A DNA stretch of 64,000 nucleotides from Nocardia beijingensis NBRC 16342. GTDB lineage: Bacteria > Actinomycetota > Actinomycetes > Mycobacteriales > Mycobacteriaceae. The stretch's first letter is position 1. Every line of letters starts with the position of its first letter. The translations under genes were made by a program, and so were the position numbers. A model generated the notes under the pieces. That model saw only the letters and a program-made list of their open reading frames with translations, was not told where the DNA came from and did not search any database. Shown here in pieces: positions 1 to 8,285 of the stretch. The stretch covers positions 1 through 64,000 of the forward strand of contig NZ_BDBC01000053.1 of the NCBI RefSeq assembly GCF_001612785.1, read 5' to 3'.

Positions 1-8
1 CTCAGAGC

Positions 9-422
9 GTGACCAGCATCGCAGAGCTCTCCGACGACCTGAAGAAGTACCTGGACGAAGAGAAGGTCTTCGCCACCGCGGCCACGATCGGACCCAACGG
101 GCAACCGCATCTGACCGTGATCTGGCTGAAGCGCGACGGCAACGACCTGCTCTTCTCCACCACGACCGATCGTCAGCAGGGCAAGAACCTCGCGCGCGAC
201 CCGCGCATCACCGTGCTGATCAACCCGCCGGACAACCCGTACGTCTACGCGGAGATCCGGGGCAGCGCGACCATCACGCCCGACCCGGACAAGACGCTGC
301 CCGACGAGCTGTCGGCGAAGTACACCGGACAGAAGTACGCCGACTTCAACCCCGCCTCGGTCAACGACGGACCGCGCGTCATCGTGCGTGTGACGCCTCG
401 GCGCGTAGTGGGGAGGTTCTGA
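9..422 (+). CDS. PPOX-class (likely F420-dependent) oxidoreductase
   Basis: A 137-residue single-domain protein of the split-barrel flavin/F420-binding PPOX (pyridoxamine-phosphate-oxidase-like) family. Such enzymes reduce small substrates with FMN or F420; in actinobacteria most of this length use F420. The sequence shows the typical start (ATIGPNGQPHLTVIWLKRDG), followed by LLFSTTTDRQQGKNLARDP and a C-terminal VRVTPRRVVGRF. The GTG start lies almost at the window edge, so the ribosome site is only partly visible and a longer N-terminus cannot be excluded. The last ~60 bases and the downstream flank are repeated imperfectly about 160 bases further on. The substrate is unknown. Confidence 0.85.
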   Translation: MTSIAELSDDLKKYLDEEKVFATAATIGPNGQPHLTVIWLKRDGNDLLFSTTTDRQQGKNLARDPRITVLINPPDNPYVYAEIRGSATITPDPDKTLPDELSAKYTGQKYADFNPASVNDGPRVIVRVTPRRVVGRF

Positions 423-516
423 GTCCGCCTCGAGCCGCAACCGGCGAGCTCCCTCACGTCCTTCGAACGAAGCGAGACCGAGCATCCGCCGTTCGCGGCC
501 CGGCTCGGGACCGACC

Positions 517-625
517 CGCCTCGGTCGACGACGGGCCGCACGCAGTCGTGCGCGTGACACCCCGGCGCGTAGTGGACAGGTCCTGATTGCGCCTCGTGCC
601 GCAACCGGCGACCTCGACCACGTTC
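517..625 (+). repeat. Degenerate duplicate of the 3' end of the PPOX gene
   Basis: This stretch repeats about 105 bases of the upstream gene end and its flank (about 357-464). Shared blocks include GGCGCGTAGTGG, a TGA in the same context (422 versus 585) and GCCGCAACCGGCGA. It still reads as a C-terminal tail in one frame but has no gene body in front. I read it as the remnant of a tandem duplication. The whole gap 423-671 shows nothing else convincing. Confidence 0.6.
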
Positions 626-671
626 AAGCCATGAGGAGGCTGCGAACGCGCCGCGACGAACAAGCGGCGAA

Positions 672-2138
672 TTAAGCGCCCCCTTGCTGCGCTTCCTCTT
701 GGGCGTGCTGGGCCATGGCCAGTTGCTGGGGGGTGAAGCGCAGGGTCAGGGCGACCAATCCGGCCGCGAACGCGACGAGAGCGCAAACGAACAGCACCAG
801 GGTGTAGCCGTTGCCGAGCGCGGCGATCTCCGCGGCCGTCATCCCGGCGACCTTCTCGGTGCGTCCGCCGAGCGAGAGGGTGCGGGAGGCGGCGATCGGG
901 GTGAGCAGGCCGATGGCCACCGGCGTGGCCAGGTTCATGAACATCTGCCCGACCGCGGCCAGCGGCCCGATGTTGGCCGGTGGCACGCCGACCAGCACGC
1001 ACAGCGGCGCGAGCACCATGGCGATGCCGACGCCCAAGCCGATCACCACCAGCAGCGGCAGCAGCGTGGCGAAGTACATGACCTCGCCGTCGAGCGTCGA
1101 GCCGAACAGCAGTCCCACGCCGAGCACCACGGCCGCGCCCGCGAGCAGCCAGCGCGGCGCGACGTACAGCGCCGCCTTGGAGGCCACCGCGCCGCCGATG
1201 CCGATGCCGACGGTGAACGGAATCGCCGCGACGCCCGCCTTGAGCGGCCCGTACCCGATGACGTTCTGCATGAACTGCGCGACGAAGAAGGTCATCGCGC
1301 CGAGCACGCCACCGGCCAGGAAGATCAGCAGGAAGGTGGCGACGCGGTCGCGGCTGTCGAATAGCGACCACGGCAGCAGCGGGTCGTCCACCCGCCGTTC
1401 CAGCGCCACGAAGACGATCAGCAGCACCACGCCCGCGATCAGCGAACCGATGATCGCCGGATGCCCCCACCCCATCTCCGGCCCTTCGGTGGCGCCGAAC
1501 ACGATCGACGCGCAGGCGATGGTGCCCAGCACCGCGCCGGGAAGGTCGAGGGCCGAACGGTGGTGTTCGGTGTCGGCGAGCTTGTAGGCCGCGCCGAGGA
1601 TGATCAGGGCGCCGATCGGGACGTTGATCAGGAAGATCCACCGCCAGGACAGCTGGGTCAGCGCACCGCCGACCACGAGCCCGCCGACGGAGCCGATGCC
1701 GACCATCGAGCCGACGATCGCGATCGCCTGATTGCGTGCCTTGCCCGGCGCGAAGGTCGTCGCCACCAGCGCGAACGCGGTGGGTGCCGCGACAGCGGCG
1801 CCGGCGCCCTGGAACGCGCGCGCCGCGAGCAGCATCGCCTGGTTCTGCGCCAACCCGCACAACAGCGAGGCCAGGGTGAACAGCGCGACGCCGACCACGA
1901 GCATGCGCTTGCGGCCGAACGCGTCGCCGAGCCTGCCGCCGAGCAGCATCAGGCCCGCGAAGGTGAGGCCGTAGGACGTCACCGTCCACGCGCTGCCCGC
2001 GCTGGACAACCCCATCTCCTCTTGCAGCCGCGGCAGCGCGAAGATCACGACCGTGCCGTCGAGCACGACCATGAGCTGCAATCCGCTCAGCACTAGGATC
2101 GCGAGCCCGAAGGCCCGCTGCGTCACTGGGTACTGCAT
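672..2138 (-). CDS. efpA: EfpA-like MFS drug efflux transporter (DHA2/QacA-EmrB family)
   Basis: A major-facilitator transporter with about 14 hydrophobic segments, predicted to export drugs or lipophilic compounds across the inner membrane using the proton gradient. DHA2 signatures are the LDGTVVIFALPRLQEE segment in helix 1, GGRLGDAFGRKR after helix 2, and a motif C region after it. The C-terminal tail (SRTLSLGGRTEKV, then FTPQQLAMAQ) strongly resembles M. tuberculosis EfpA as I remember it, and the neighbouring cysG-type gene matches the Rv2846c-Rv2847c order. I take the ATG at 2138; an in-frame GTG at 2162 is possible. No ribosome site is clear for either. A palindrome sits directly upstream. 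Confidence 0.85.
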   Translation of the reverse strand: MQYPVTQRAFGLAILVLSGLQLMVVLDGTVVIFALPRLQEEMGLSSAGSAWTVTSYGLTFAGLMLLGGRLGDAFGRKRMLVVGVALFTLASLLCGLAQNQAMLLAARAFQGAGAAVAAPTAFALVATTFAPGKARNQAIAIVGSMVGIGSVGGLVVGGALTQLSWRWIFLINVPIGALIILGAAYKLADTEHHRSALDLPGAVLGTIACASIVFGATEGPEMGWGHPAIIGSLIAGVVLLIVFVALERRVDDPLLPWSLFDSRDRVATFLLIFLAGGVLGAMTFFVAQFMQNVIGYGPLKAGVAAIPFTVGIGIGGAVASKAALYVAPRWLLAGAAVVLGVGLLFGSTLDGEVMYFATLLPLLVVIGLGVGIAMVLAPLCVLVGVPPANIGPLAAVGQMFMNLATPVAIGLLTPIAASRTLSLGGRTEKVAGMTAAEIAALGNGYTLVLFVCALVAFAAGLVALTLRFTPQQLAMAQHAQEEAQQGGA

Positions 2139-2160
2139 CGTCGCAGCGGGGTTCCGAAGC

Positions 2161-2175
2161 ACAGTGAGTCACTGT
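2161..2175. promoter_or_regulatory. Palindromic operator candidate upstream of efpA
   Basis: ACAGTGA-G-TCACTGT is a perfect 7+7 inverted repeat with a one-base centre, 23 bases upstream of the chosen efflux start. Palindromes of this size in front of efflux genes often bind TetR- or MarR-type repressors. No regulator gene is adjacent, so the ligand and protein are unknown. Confidence 0.5.
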
Positions 2176-2206
2176 AATTGATGCCGCTGCCGCATTTGTC
2201 CACCCA

Positions 2207-2237
2207 CCGGCCCGGCCGGGCCGGGCCGACGGGAGGG
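2207..2237. terminator. GC-rich palindrome after cysG
   Basis: The gap between the cysG-type stop and the efflux gene contains a self-complementary run of the form GGCCCGGCCGGGCC. It could fold into a terminator for the minus-strand cysG transcript. There is no T-tract, so the assignment is weak. Confidence 0.35.
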
Positions 2238-2242
2238 GGCTG

Positions 2243-3517
2243 CTAGCCCGCCGCGGAGTCGGCGTGCGGGGCGATCGCGTCGGCGGAGAATCCGGCGGTC
2301 GGGCCGATCACCACGATCGCGGGTGGGCGGATGCCCTCGGCGCGCACCCTGGCGGCCACCGTGCCGAGATCGGCGCGCAGCACACGCTGCGTGCGCAGCG
2401 TGCCCTCCTGGATGACGGTGGCGGGCGTTCCCGCCGGGCGACCGCCCTCCAGCAGCGCGGTGGCAAATTGCTCGATCCGCTCCACCGCCATCATCAGCAC
2501 CAGAGTGCCGCGCAGCCGGGCCAGCGCGGGCCAGTCCACCAGCGAGTCCGGGTGGTCCGGCGCGACATGTCCGCTCACCACCACGAACTCGTGGGTGACG
2601 CCGCGATGGGTGACCGGGATGCCCGCGGCGGCGGGCACCGAGATGGGGCTGGTGACGCCGGGCACCACGGTGACCGGAACCCCGGCGGCCACGCAGGCCT
2701 CCAGTTCCTCGTAGCCGCGCCCGAACACGTACGGGTCACCGCCCTTGAGCCGCACCACGAACTTGCCCGCTTTCGCGCCTTCGATCAGCGCGTTGTTGAT
2801 CGCCTCCTGCGCCATGGCGCGGCCGTACGGGATCTTGGCGGCGTCGACCACCTCGACCTCGGGCCCGAGTTCGGCCAGCAGTTCCGGCGGCGCGAGCCGG
2901 TCGGCGACCACCAGATCCGCTCTGGCCAGCAGCCGCCGTCCGCGCACGGTGATCAGGTCGGGATCACCCGGTCCGCCGCCCACCAGGGCGACGCCGGGCG
3001 CGATCGGCGTCGAGTCGTCACTCACCACACCGGATTGCAGGGCCTCCAGCACCGCGTTGCGCACGGCCGCCGAGCGCCGGTGCTGCCCGCTCGCGAGCAC
3101 GCCGAGGGTCAGCCCGTCGTAGCGCGCGGTGGCGGGGGTGACCGCGGTGCCGAGCCGTGCCGTGTCGGCGCGCACGCAGAAGATCCGCCGCCGGGTCGCC
3201 TCGGCCACCACTGCCGCGTTGGTCTCCGGCTCGTCGGTGCACGCGATCGCGTACCAGGCGCCGTCGAGGTCGCCGTCGGCGTACTCGCGCAGCGTGACGG
3301 TGATCTGCCCGGAGCTCGCCATCCCCTCGACCGCGGGCGTGACGGCACGACTCACCACGTGGACCTCCGCGCCGGAGGCGATCAGCAGGCCCAGCCTGCG
3401 CTGCGCCACCGACCCGCCGCCGACCACGACGACACGTCGTCCGTGCAGATCGAGCCCGACCAGGTAGTTCGGGTCGCCGGTGGGCTGGTCTTGCGTTGCG
3501 TCTGACGTGTTCGGCAC
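2243..3517 (-). CDS. cysG: Siroheme synthase-type fusion: precorrin-2 dehydrogenase + uroporphyrinogen-III C-methyltransferase
   Basis: A 424-residue two-domain enzyme. The N-terminal domain (to about residue 190) has the NAD-binding signature VVVVGGGSVAQRR and oxidises precorrin-2 to sirohydrochlorin. The C-terminal domain has ALVGGGPGDPDLIT and VRLKGGDPYVFGRG, the SAM-binding signatures of SUMT, which methylates uroporphyrinogen III at C2 and C7. The product feeds siroheme (sulfite and nitrite reductases) and, given the cob genes downstream, vitamin B12. I chose the GTG at 3517 because the family N-terminus begins close to NYLVGLDL; an in-frame ATG at 3556 adds 13 unlikely residues. It corresponds to Rv2847c in the M. 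tuberculosis order. Confidence 0.92.
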   Translation of the reverse strand: MPNTSDATQDQPTGDPNYLVGLDLHGRRVVVVGGGSVAQRRLGLLIASGAEVHVVSRAVTPAVEGMASSGQITVTLREYADGDLDGAWYAIACTDEPETNAAVVAEATRRRIFCVRADTARLGTAVTPATARYDGLTLGVLASGQHRRSAAVRNAVLEALQSGVVSDDSTPIAPGVALVGGGPGDPDLITVRGRRLLARADLVVADRLAPPELLAELGPEVEVVDAAKIPYGRAMAQEAINNALIEGAKAGKFVVRLKGGDPYVFGRGYEELEACVAAGVPVTVVPGVTSPISVPAAAGIPVTHRGVTHEFVVVSGHVAPDHPDSLVDWPALARLRGTLVLMMAVERIEQFATALLEGGRPAGTPATVIQEGTLRTQRVLRADLGTVAARVRAEGIRPPAIVVIGPTAGFSADAIAPHADSAAG

Positions 3518-3656
3518 AAGTTTCGAGCCTACGGCGTGACCGTGCGGCCCCGGCAATCGACCGGCACGGGCCAGGCCTGTCCGGCGAGTAGCGAGCGATC
3601 CGGCAGCTCACGGCGGTAGGTTGCGGTGGAGTCGTCCAGCTCGGAAAGGCGGAGCG

Positions 3657-4124
3657 ATGAAGCAGCTGACACCGGCACGACTGCTCGACGTGGCCTACGA
3701 CGAAGCGCTGCGCGGACTCGCCGAAGGCGGGATCCCGATCGGCGCCGCCCTCTTCGACGCGAACGGCGCCGTGCTCGGCCGCGGCCGCAACCGCCGGGTG
3801 CAATCCGGCGATCCCAGCATGCACGCCGAGACCGACGCCTTCCGCGCGGCGGGACGACGGCGCGACTACCGCGACACCATCATGGTCACCACGCTCTCGC
3901 CGTGCTGGTACTGCAGCGGCCTGGTCCGCCAGTTCGGCATCGGCTCGGTGGTGGTCGGTGAGTCGCTGACCTTTTCCGGCGGGCACGAGTGGCTCGCCGG
4001 CCACGGCGTCGCCGTCACCGTTCTGGAGGACCGGCGCTGCATCGACCTGATGACCCGCTTCATCGCCGAGCATCCCGCGCTCTGGCACGAGGACATCGGG
4101 TTCGCCGACGACCTCGACGCTTGA
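3657..4124 (+). CDS. Nucleoside/cytosine deaminase family protein
   Basis: A 155-residue zinc-dependent deaminase of the cytidine-deaminase-like fold. The zinc and catalytic motifs are visible as MHAETDAFR (His-Ala-Glu) and TLSPCWYCSGL (PCxxC). Length and spacing resemble yeast-type cytosine deaminases and tRNA/guanine deaminase relatives, so it probably hydrolyses the amino group of a pyrimidine or purine base. The ATG at 3657 follows an AAGGCGGAG ribosome site. It is transcribed divergently from cysG and converges with the DoxX-like genes. The substrate cannot be fixed from sequence. Confidence 0.88.
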   Translation: MKQLTPARLLDVAYDEALRGLAEGGIPIGAALFDANGAVLGRGRNRRVQSGDPSMHAETDAFRAAGRRRDYRDTIMVTTLSPCWYCSGLVRQFGIGSVVVGESLTFSGGHEWLAGHGVAVTVLEDRRCIDLMTRFIAEHPALWHEDIGFADDLDA

Positions 4125-4134
4125 CCCGGGCGGC

Positions 4135-5490
4135 TCAGCGGAAATACGGGTATTCCTGCACCCAGTGGAACCCTCGGCTGCGCAAAGGGAAGTCATCGAG
4201 CGCGACCGAGGTCAGTGCCACCGTGACCGGTTGCCCGGCGAGGGTGCCCGTCAGAGTCAGCCGCTCGGGTGCGGGCCGGTCGAAGCCGAAACTGCCCAGC
4301 GGCTCCGGTCCCGCGCCGACCGCTGCGGGCGGCGCGGCCATGACCACCGTGCGCGCGCCCGGATCGACCATGGCGAGGACCGGGACCAATTGGCCGTCCA
4401 TTCGCTGCACCGTGACGCCGTCTCGATCGAAAACAATTCTCTGCCAACGCAATTCGTCGGTGGTCAGTGGCGGCAGCGGTTTGCCGTCCACACTGAAGTC
4501 GGTGACCGCCCAGATGCCGTACAGCGGAGGCTCCGGTCGCCCCGCCCCCTGCTCGTTCCATCTCTCCCAGCCGGTGTAGGCGTTCGAGAACACCAGCCAC
4601 GCCCCGAGCGCGATCTGCACCGCGGCCGCGATGCGATTGGCCCGCGGCGAGCGCAGCAGCGGCGGCGCCGTCGACGGTCCGGTGGGCCGGTCGAGCACGA
4701 GCACGTTCGCCAGCCGGCCGGCCTCCGGGGCGAGCAGCACCAGGCACAGCAGTACCAGGTGGAACGACAGGATCTTGGCGGGCACGTCGTAGGTCATGTC
4801 CAGCACGAACACCTGCGTCGTGCACACCAACGCGAGCATCGCGCCCACCAGCGCGGTACGCGGTACGAACAGCAGGACGCCCGCGAGCAGTTCCGCGCAG
4901 CCGAGCAGGATCTCGTACTGCGGCGACACCCCGATGTGGTTCCAGAGCACCGCCATCGGACTGAAATTCCCGTAGGGCTCGAGCAGGCGGCTCAGCGGCG
5001 TCGGCGGCATCTGCGTGGGGATGGCCTTCGCCATGCCGTAGGCGACCATCTGCCCCGCCAGGGACAAACGCACGAACAGCAGGAACCACGGCTGCAAGAC
5101 CCGGTAGTGCGGCCGCTGCCGGTCCAGCACACTCCAGATGACGGTCCCGAGCACCGCCACCACCAGGACGACGAACACCAGCACCCAGAAGTAGGCCTGG
5201 TCACCGCTGATCGAGGCCGTGTTCGCCGTGACGGACGCGCCGAACACCCCCGTCCCGGTCCCTTCGATCACCGGGCGCAGCGCACGGGCGACGCCGGAGT
5301 TCACCCAGTCCGGCAATCCTTCGCGCGCAAGTCCGAGGAACTCCGGGACGATCGCCGGATACGTCAGGCAGAACAGCCCGAAGTACAGGAAACCGAAGCG
5401 GAACGCCACCCGCGTCGTCGCGCGCCAGGGCCGCGGCTCCGGCGCTTCCGCGTCCGCGGCGTCTGTCCGATCGAGGATCGCTTCGGTCAC
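4135..5490 (-). CDS. DoxX-like integral membrane protein, copy 1
   Basis: A 451-residue membrane protein with a DoxX-like four-helix core in its middle (FLLFVRLSLAGQMVAYGMAKAIPTQMPP, then LLGCAELLAGVLLFVPRTALVG), an extra N-terminal transmembrane segment (FGFLYFGLFCLTYPAIVPEF) and a soluble beta-rich C-terminus ending EYPYFR. DoxX-type proteins are quinone-pool or thiol-redox associated, but this long form is not characterised to my knowledge. The GTG at 5490 has an ideal GGAGGGA ribosome site seven bases upstream; an ATG at 5598 has none. It is a tandem paralogue of the next gene, with exactly the same length. Confidence 0.8.
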   Translation of the reverse strand: MTEAILDRTDAADAEAPEPRPWRATTRVAFRFGFLYFGLFCLTYPAIVPEFLGLAREGLPDWVNSGVARALRPVIEGTGTGVFGASVTANTASISGDQAYFWVLVFVVLVVAVLGTVIWSVLDRQRPHYRVLQPWFLLFVRLSLAGQMVAYGMAKAIPTQMPPTPLSRLLEPYGNFSPMAVLWNHIGVSPQYEILLGCAELLAGVLLFVPRTALVGAMLALVCTTQVFVLDMTYDVPAKILSFHLVLLCLVLLAPEAGRLANVLVLDRPTGPSTAPPLLRSPRANRIAAAVQIALGAWLVFSNAYTGWERWNEQGAGRPEPPLYGIWAVTDFSVDGKPLPPLTTDELRWQRIVFDRDGVTVQRMDGQLVPVLAMVDPGARTVVMAAPPAAVGAGPEPLGSFGFDRPAPERLTLTGTLAGQPVTVALTSVALDDFPLRSRGFHWVQEYPYFR

Positions 5491-5557
5491 TGCGGTCCCT
5501 CCAGTCCGAGTCGATGCAGACCGAAGGTATCCAAAAGCACCGTTGCCGTAGGCATTT

Positions 5558-6913
5558 TCAGCGGAAGTACGGATATTCCTGAACGAAGTGGAAGCCACGG
5601 CCGCGCAGCGGGAAGGAGTTCAGGTCCATCCGGTCGAGCGACAAGGTCACCGGCGTTCCGTTCAGCTCACCCGTCAGTGCCAGCGCGTCCGGGCCGGGCT
5701 GGGTGAAGGTGAAAGCGCCGAGACGGGCGGGTGGCGCGCCCGCCGACGGCGCGGCCTCCGACAGCACGATGGTGTGCGCGGCCTCGTCGACCACCGCCAC
5801 GACGGGGACGAACGAGTCGTCCATCCGCTGCACCGTCGTCCCATGGCGATCGACGATCAGCCGCTGCCAGCGAACCTCGTCGGTGCGCAGCGGCGGCGCC
5901 GGATGCCCGTCCCTGGTGAACTCGCCGACGGTCCAGATGCCGTAGAGCGGAGGCCTCGGCGCGCCGTCACCCGACTCGCGCCAGGTTTGCCAGCCGATGT
6001 ACGCCCCACCGATCAGCACCCACAGACCGAGCGCCACTTGCACCGCTGCCGCGATCCGGTTCGCTCGGCGGGAATCGAACAGCAGCGGCTGCGCTGCCGG
6101 TTCGGCCGGGCGTTCCAGCACCAGGACGTTCGCCAGCCGCCCGGCCTGCGGCGCCAGCACCACCAGCGACAGCAGCAGCAAATGGAACGAGAGGATCTTC
6201 ACCGGCACGTCGTAGGTCATGTTCAGCACGAAGACCTGCGCCATGCTCACCAGGCTGAGCAACGCGCCCGCCGTCGCGGTGCGCGGCAGGAACAGCAGCA
6301 GGCCGCCGAGCACTTCGGCCGTGCCGAGCAGGATCTCGTACGCGGGAGCGGCTCCGACCTGGTTCCACAGCACCGACGCCGGGCTCATCGTCCCGTACGG
6401 TTGCAGCAGCGCGGTCAGCGACGGCGCGGGCATCTGCGACGGAATCGCCTTGGCCAGGCCGTAGAAGAGCATCTGTCCGCCGAGGCACAGCCGGATGAAC
6501 ACGAGGAACCAGCTGCGCAGTGTCACGTAGTCGCGGCGGCGGTCGAGGACCGACCAGACGATCGTGATCAGCACCGCCGCGACGAGTTCGCAGAGGATCA
6601 GAAGCCAGATGGCGGCTTGGTCGCCGCTGCCCGAATCCTCGTGCAAGACGGCCTCCACCCCGAAGACGTGGTCGCCGACCCAGCCGACCAGCGGGCCCGT
6701 AGCACGCATCTGCCAGATGACCGCATCTTCCGGCAGCCACTTGCTCAGTATCCCGGTGAAAACGAAAAGGATCTGCGCGAACAGCAGGCAGAAAAGGCCG
6801 AAATAGGCGAAGGCGAAGCGGAACGCGATCCGGGCAGGCAGGCTCCACGGCCGCCGCTCGGCGCCGGACCGCGCTTCGTCGCCGGCCACCACATCCATTT
6901 CGACGGTATTCAC
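5558..6913 (-). CDS. DoxX-like integral membrane protein, copy 2
   Basis: A 451-residue paralogue of the gene at 4135-5490, collinear throughout: the same N-terminal helix (FAYFGLFCLLFAQ), DoxX core (FLVFIRLCLGGQMLFYGLAKAIPSQMP), VFVLNMTYDVPVKILSFHL segment, and the same end (RGFHFVQEYPYFR). The GTG at 6913 is preceded by GAGGGGAGC; this start makes both copies identical in length. Both genes are on the minus strand, 67 bases apart, so they probably form an operon that arose by tandem duplication. Function unknown; a membrane redox role is inference from the DoxX family only. Confidence 0.8.
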   Translation of the reverse strand: MNTVEMDVVAGDEARSGAERRPWSLPARIAFRFAFAYFGLFCLLFAQILFVFTGILSKWLPEDAVIWQMRATGPLVGWVGDHVFGVEAVLHEDSGSGDQAAIWLLILCELVAAVLITIVWSVLDRRRDYVTLRSWFLVFIRLCLGGQMLFYGLAKAIPSQMPAPSLTALLQPYGTMSPASVLWNQVGAAPAYEILLGTAEVLGGLLLFLPRTATAGALLSLVSMAQVFVLNMTYDVPVKILSFHLLLLSLVVLAPQAGRLANVLVLERPAEPAAQPLLFDSRRANRIAAAVQVALGLWVLIGGAYIGWQTWRESGDGAPRPPLYGIWTVGEFTRDGHPAPPLRTDEVRWQRLIVDRHGTTVQRMDDSFVPVVAVVDEAAHTIVLSEAAPSAGAPPARLGAFTFTQPGPDALALTGELNGTPVTLSLDRMDLNSFPLRGRGFHFVQEYPYFR

Positions 6914-7149
6914 ACCGCTCCCCTCGCGAGCCGACACATTGGCCAGCCGAACGTATCCGACCAGGTCATGGGATGACCTCCGGGAAAACCCTGGCTTTCC
7001 GGGTACTTCTTTCGGCCTACGCGCCCGCCCGACCGGGCCGCGCGGGATTCGTTCCCGGTTCCGGCCCGCCGCATAACTAGAACGCGTTACAGTCGCGTAT
7101 CCCGGCGCACCGTGCGCGGTGCACCCGGGCCGCACGTGTCAGGAGGACA

Positions 7150-8283
7150 ATGATGACCGACGATCCGGACCCGGCACAGCGACACCAGCTGACCGTCAGC
7201 GAACGCGACCTGGACACCCTCGCCGGGGACCTGACGCGCTGGCTGCACGCCAAGGTCGCCGCGGACCAACCGCCGCGCATCCTCGATCTGTCGCGTCCGC
7301 AGTCCGGCGGCATGTCCAGCACCTCGATCCTGTTCGACGCCGAATGGACCGCGGGCGGGCGCGCAGAGCGCGGGTCGTTCGTCGCGCGGATGGCGCCGGA
7401 GGCCGGATCGTTCCCCGTCTTCGAGACCTACGACCTGGCCACCCAGTACCAGGTGATGGCGGGCGTCGCCGCGGCCACCGACGTTCCGGTGCCGGGCCTG
7501 TGCTGGCTGGAGAACGACGAGAAGCCGCTCGGCGCGCCGTTCTTCGTCATGCGGCGGGTGGACGGACGGGTGCCGACGGACAACCCGCCGTACGTGTTCG
7601 TCGGCTGGCTGTTCGACGCCGATCCCGCCGAACGCCTCCGGCTCACCCACAACACCGTCGAGGTGATCGCGAAGATCCACGGCATACCCGACCCGGCGGC
7701 GCTGTTCCCGATGCTGGACGGGCCGGGCGAATCGCTGCGCAGGCACGTCGCCGCGCAGCGCTCGTGGTACCGGTGGGCGCTCGCCGACGACGGCTTCGAA
7801 ATCCCCCTCATCGAGCGGAGTTTCGCGTGGCTGGAGGAGCACTGGCCCGCCGACCCCGGCCCCGACGTGCTCACGTGGGGCGACGCCCGCCCCGGCAACA
7901 TCATCTACCGCGAATTCGACGCGGTGGCGGTGCTGGACTGGGAGATGGCCGCTCTCGGGCCGCGGGAACTCGACCTGGGCTGGGTGATCTTCATCCACCG
8001 GTTCTTCCAGGATCTGGCCACCCGCTTCGATCAGCCAGGACTCCCCGATTTCCTGCGCCGCGACGACGTGGTGTCGAAATACCAGGAGCTGACCGGCCAT
8101 TCGGTGCGCGACCTCGATTTCTACATCGTGTACGCCGCGTTGCGCCACGCGATCGTGATGGCGCGGGTCAAGCGCAGGATGATCCACTTCGGCGAGGACA
8201 CCGACACGCCGGACCGCGACGACTACGTCATGCACCGGGCAAGCCTGGAAGCGCTGCTCGACGGAACCTACGAATGGGACTGA
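7150..8283 (+). CDS. Phosphotransferase family protein (APH/choline-kinase fold)
   Basis: A 377-residue kinase-fold protein of the aminoglycoside-phosphotransferase-like superfamily. The catalytic and metal sites appear as LTWGDARPGNIIYRE (Brenner-type loop D..N) and VAVLDWEMAALGPRELDLGW (DFG equivalent), with the nucleotide-side strand near SGGMSSTSILF. This subfamily, related to the N-terminal domain of ACAD10/11, phosphorylates small hydroxylated molecules such as hydroxyacyl-CoAs; here the substrate is unknown. The ATG at 7150 follows GGAGGACA; the ATG one codon later is also possible. It is coupled to the next gene (ATGs at 8274 and 8286 around its stop), so the two proteins likely act together. 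Confidence 0.85.
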   Translation: MMTDDPDPAQRHQLTVSERDLDTLAGDLTRWLHAKVAADQPPRILDLSRPQSGGMSSTSILFDAEWTAGGRAERGSFVARMAPEAGSFPVFETYDLATQYQVMAGVAAATDVPVPGLCWLENDEKPLGAPFFVMRRVDGRVPTDNPPYVFVGWLFDADPAERLRLTHNTVEVIAKIHGIPDPAALFPMLDGPGESLRRHVAAQRSWYRWALADDGFEIPLIERSFAWLEEHWPADPGPDVLTWGDARPGNIIYREFDAVAVLDWEMAALGPRELDLGWVIFIHRFFQDLATRFDQPGLPDFLRRDDVVSKYQELTGHSVRDLDFYIVYAALRHAIVMARVKRRMIHFGEDTDTPDRDDYVMHRASLEALLDGTYEWD

Positions 8284-8285
8284 CC

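Noticed and set aside
454..2172. Very long open frames opposite the efpA gene and in other frames of most genes
   Set aside because: High GC leaves stop codons rare in antisense frames. These translations are rich in Arg/Ala/Gly repeats, lack ribosome sites and overlap well-supported genes.
7119..8270. A second long plus-strand frame through the phosphotransferase gene
   Set aside because: Arg-rich shadow of the real gene; only its last part, which is the downstream hypothetical gene, is genuine.
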